Source: an uncultured Eubacteriales bacterium (GTDB lineage: Bacteria; Bacillota; Clostridia; Oscillospirales; CAG-272). From it: a stretch of 13,945 bases of DNA. Location of the stretch: NCBI GenBank assembly GCA_900546695.1, contig URDX01000039.1, positions 1 to 13,945 on the forward strand, given 5' to 3'. The position numbers were made by a program, and so were the translations under genes. Positions 13,586-13,945 of this stretch are shown here, in pieces (within the stretch, counting starts at the first letter, position 1; each line of letters begins with the position of its first letter). The notes under the pieces are model-generated. The model was not told the origin of the DNA and did no database searches. It saw nothing but the letters and a program-made list of their open reading frames with translations.

Positions 13586-13945
13586 GAAATACGAGGGATA
13601 GTTTTTACGGCAAATATTGCGAATTCCCGCCGCTTTTACCGACATTTTTTACGAGAAGCGGCAGCATGCGCCGTCAGTCCGATTCGCGCACGAATTCCCC
13701 CGCGAACATACCTGTATCATGCCCGGCGGCGGACATGCTCCGCAAGCGGGAAAACTAAAGCAGCAGACGTGCCGCTATAGCTTTAGAAACGGGAGCCGTC
13801 GTGCCCGGCGACCGTTTCGGGGACGAATTCGCACCTCAGATATCGGCCGAGCAGTCAGGGGGAGATACATAAGAGGGGGAATCGGCGCGACCATATGCTC
13901 GCGAATGCGGGCATCCTCAGCGCCGCCCCCTCTTATGCGCGCTTT
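13586..13945. other. Non-coding right edge with inverted repeats
   Basis: No reading frame worth calling on either strand. Visible structures are CTAAAGC (13755-13761) with GCTTTAG (13780-13786), and at the very end a perfect 12-bp inverted repeat CATAAGAGGGGG (13868-13879) with its complement (13926-13937), enclosing 46 nt that contain a further GGCGC/GCGCC pair. This may be the terminator or leader structure of a gene beyond the window. No known riboswitch motif was recognised. Confidence 0.4.

Noticed and set aside
13600..13945. Cobalamin or other riboswitch upstream of the small lipoprotein gene
   Set aside because: No conserved core motifs were found, and the promoter at 13557-13585 lies between this region and the gene, so the region is not in its leader.

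Overview
The window looks like a chromosomal segment of an anaerobic, moderately GC-rich Clostridia bacterium, most likely in the Oscillospirales/Ruminococcaceae range. The basis is a clostridial-type hydC-hydB-hydA [FeFe]-hydrogenase operon, strong AGGAGG-type ribosome binding sites, sigma-A promoters of the form TTGACA-17-TAAAAT, two lipoproteins with Gram-positive style lipoboxes, and many U-tailed hairpin terminators. No rRNA, tRNA, CRISPR array, transposase, integrase or reverse transcriptase was recognised. The assignment to a group is inference from gene content.

Layout from left to right. A membrane-anchored C39-like cysteine peptidase (228-1631, +) converges on the hydrogenase operon, and the two share a bidirectional terminator (1714-1759). 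The operon hydC-hydB-hydA (5925 down to 1778, -) encodes a trimeric NAD(H)-linked [FeFe] hydrogenase. Its promoter (6056-6084) carries two ATTGC-N6/7-GCAAT dyads, which suggests a dedicated regulator. Upstream on the same strand lie a CapA-family lipoprotein (6393-7691), with its own terminator at 6226-6262, and a large DUF2079 multi-pass membrane protein (7825-9768). The DUF2079 gene has a very good promoter and a hairpin between its Shine-Dalgarno sequence and its start codon.

A divergent pair of overlapping genes (10080-11956, +) encodes proteins resembling phage tail-fibre or baseplate components: a BppU-like head with an Ala/Ser-rich shaft, then a jelly-roll tip-like protein. No other phage gene is present. 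They are followed by a 111-nt element that folds into a long hairpin with all its bulges on one side, and then by a strong terminator.

The right part (12200-13945) is mostly non-coding. It holds a 45-residue cysteine-rich membrane microprotein (12454-12591, +) whose putative -10 sits in back-to-back palindromes, a strong terminator, a 417-nt tract of hairpins and 17-nt repeats, and a small lipoprotein gene (13127-13513, -) with a near-consensus promoter. The last 360 nt hold only inverted repeats.

How the parts work together: HydABC couples NADH (and probably ferredoxin) oxidation to H2 evolution during fermentation. The remaining genes are mainly envelope functions (secreted or anchored peptidase, CapA lipoprotein, DUF2079 protein, small lipoprotein, microprotein) with no visible link to the hydrogenase. 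The points most worth following are the hydrogenase operator pair, the serine in hydrogenase motif L1, the orphan tail-fibre pair with its downstream RNA-like element, and the microprotein locus.
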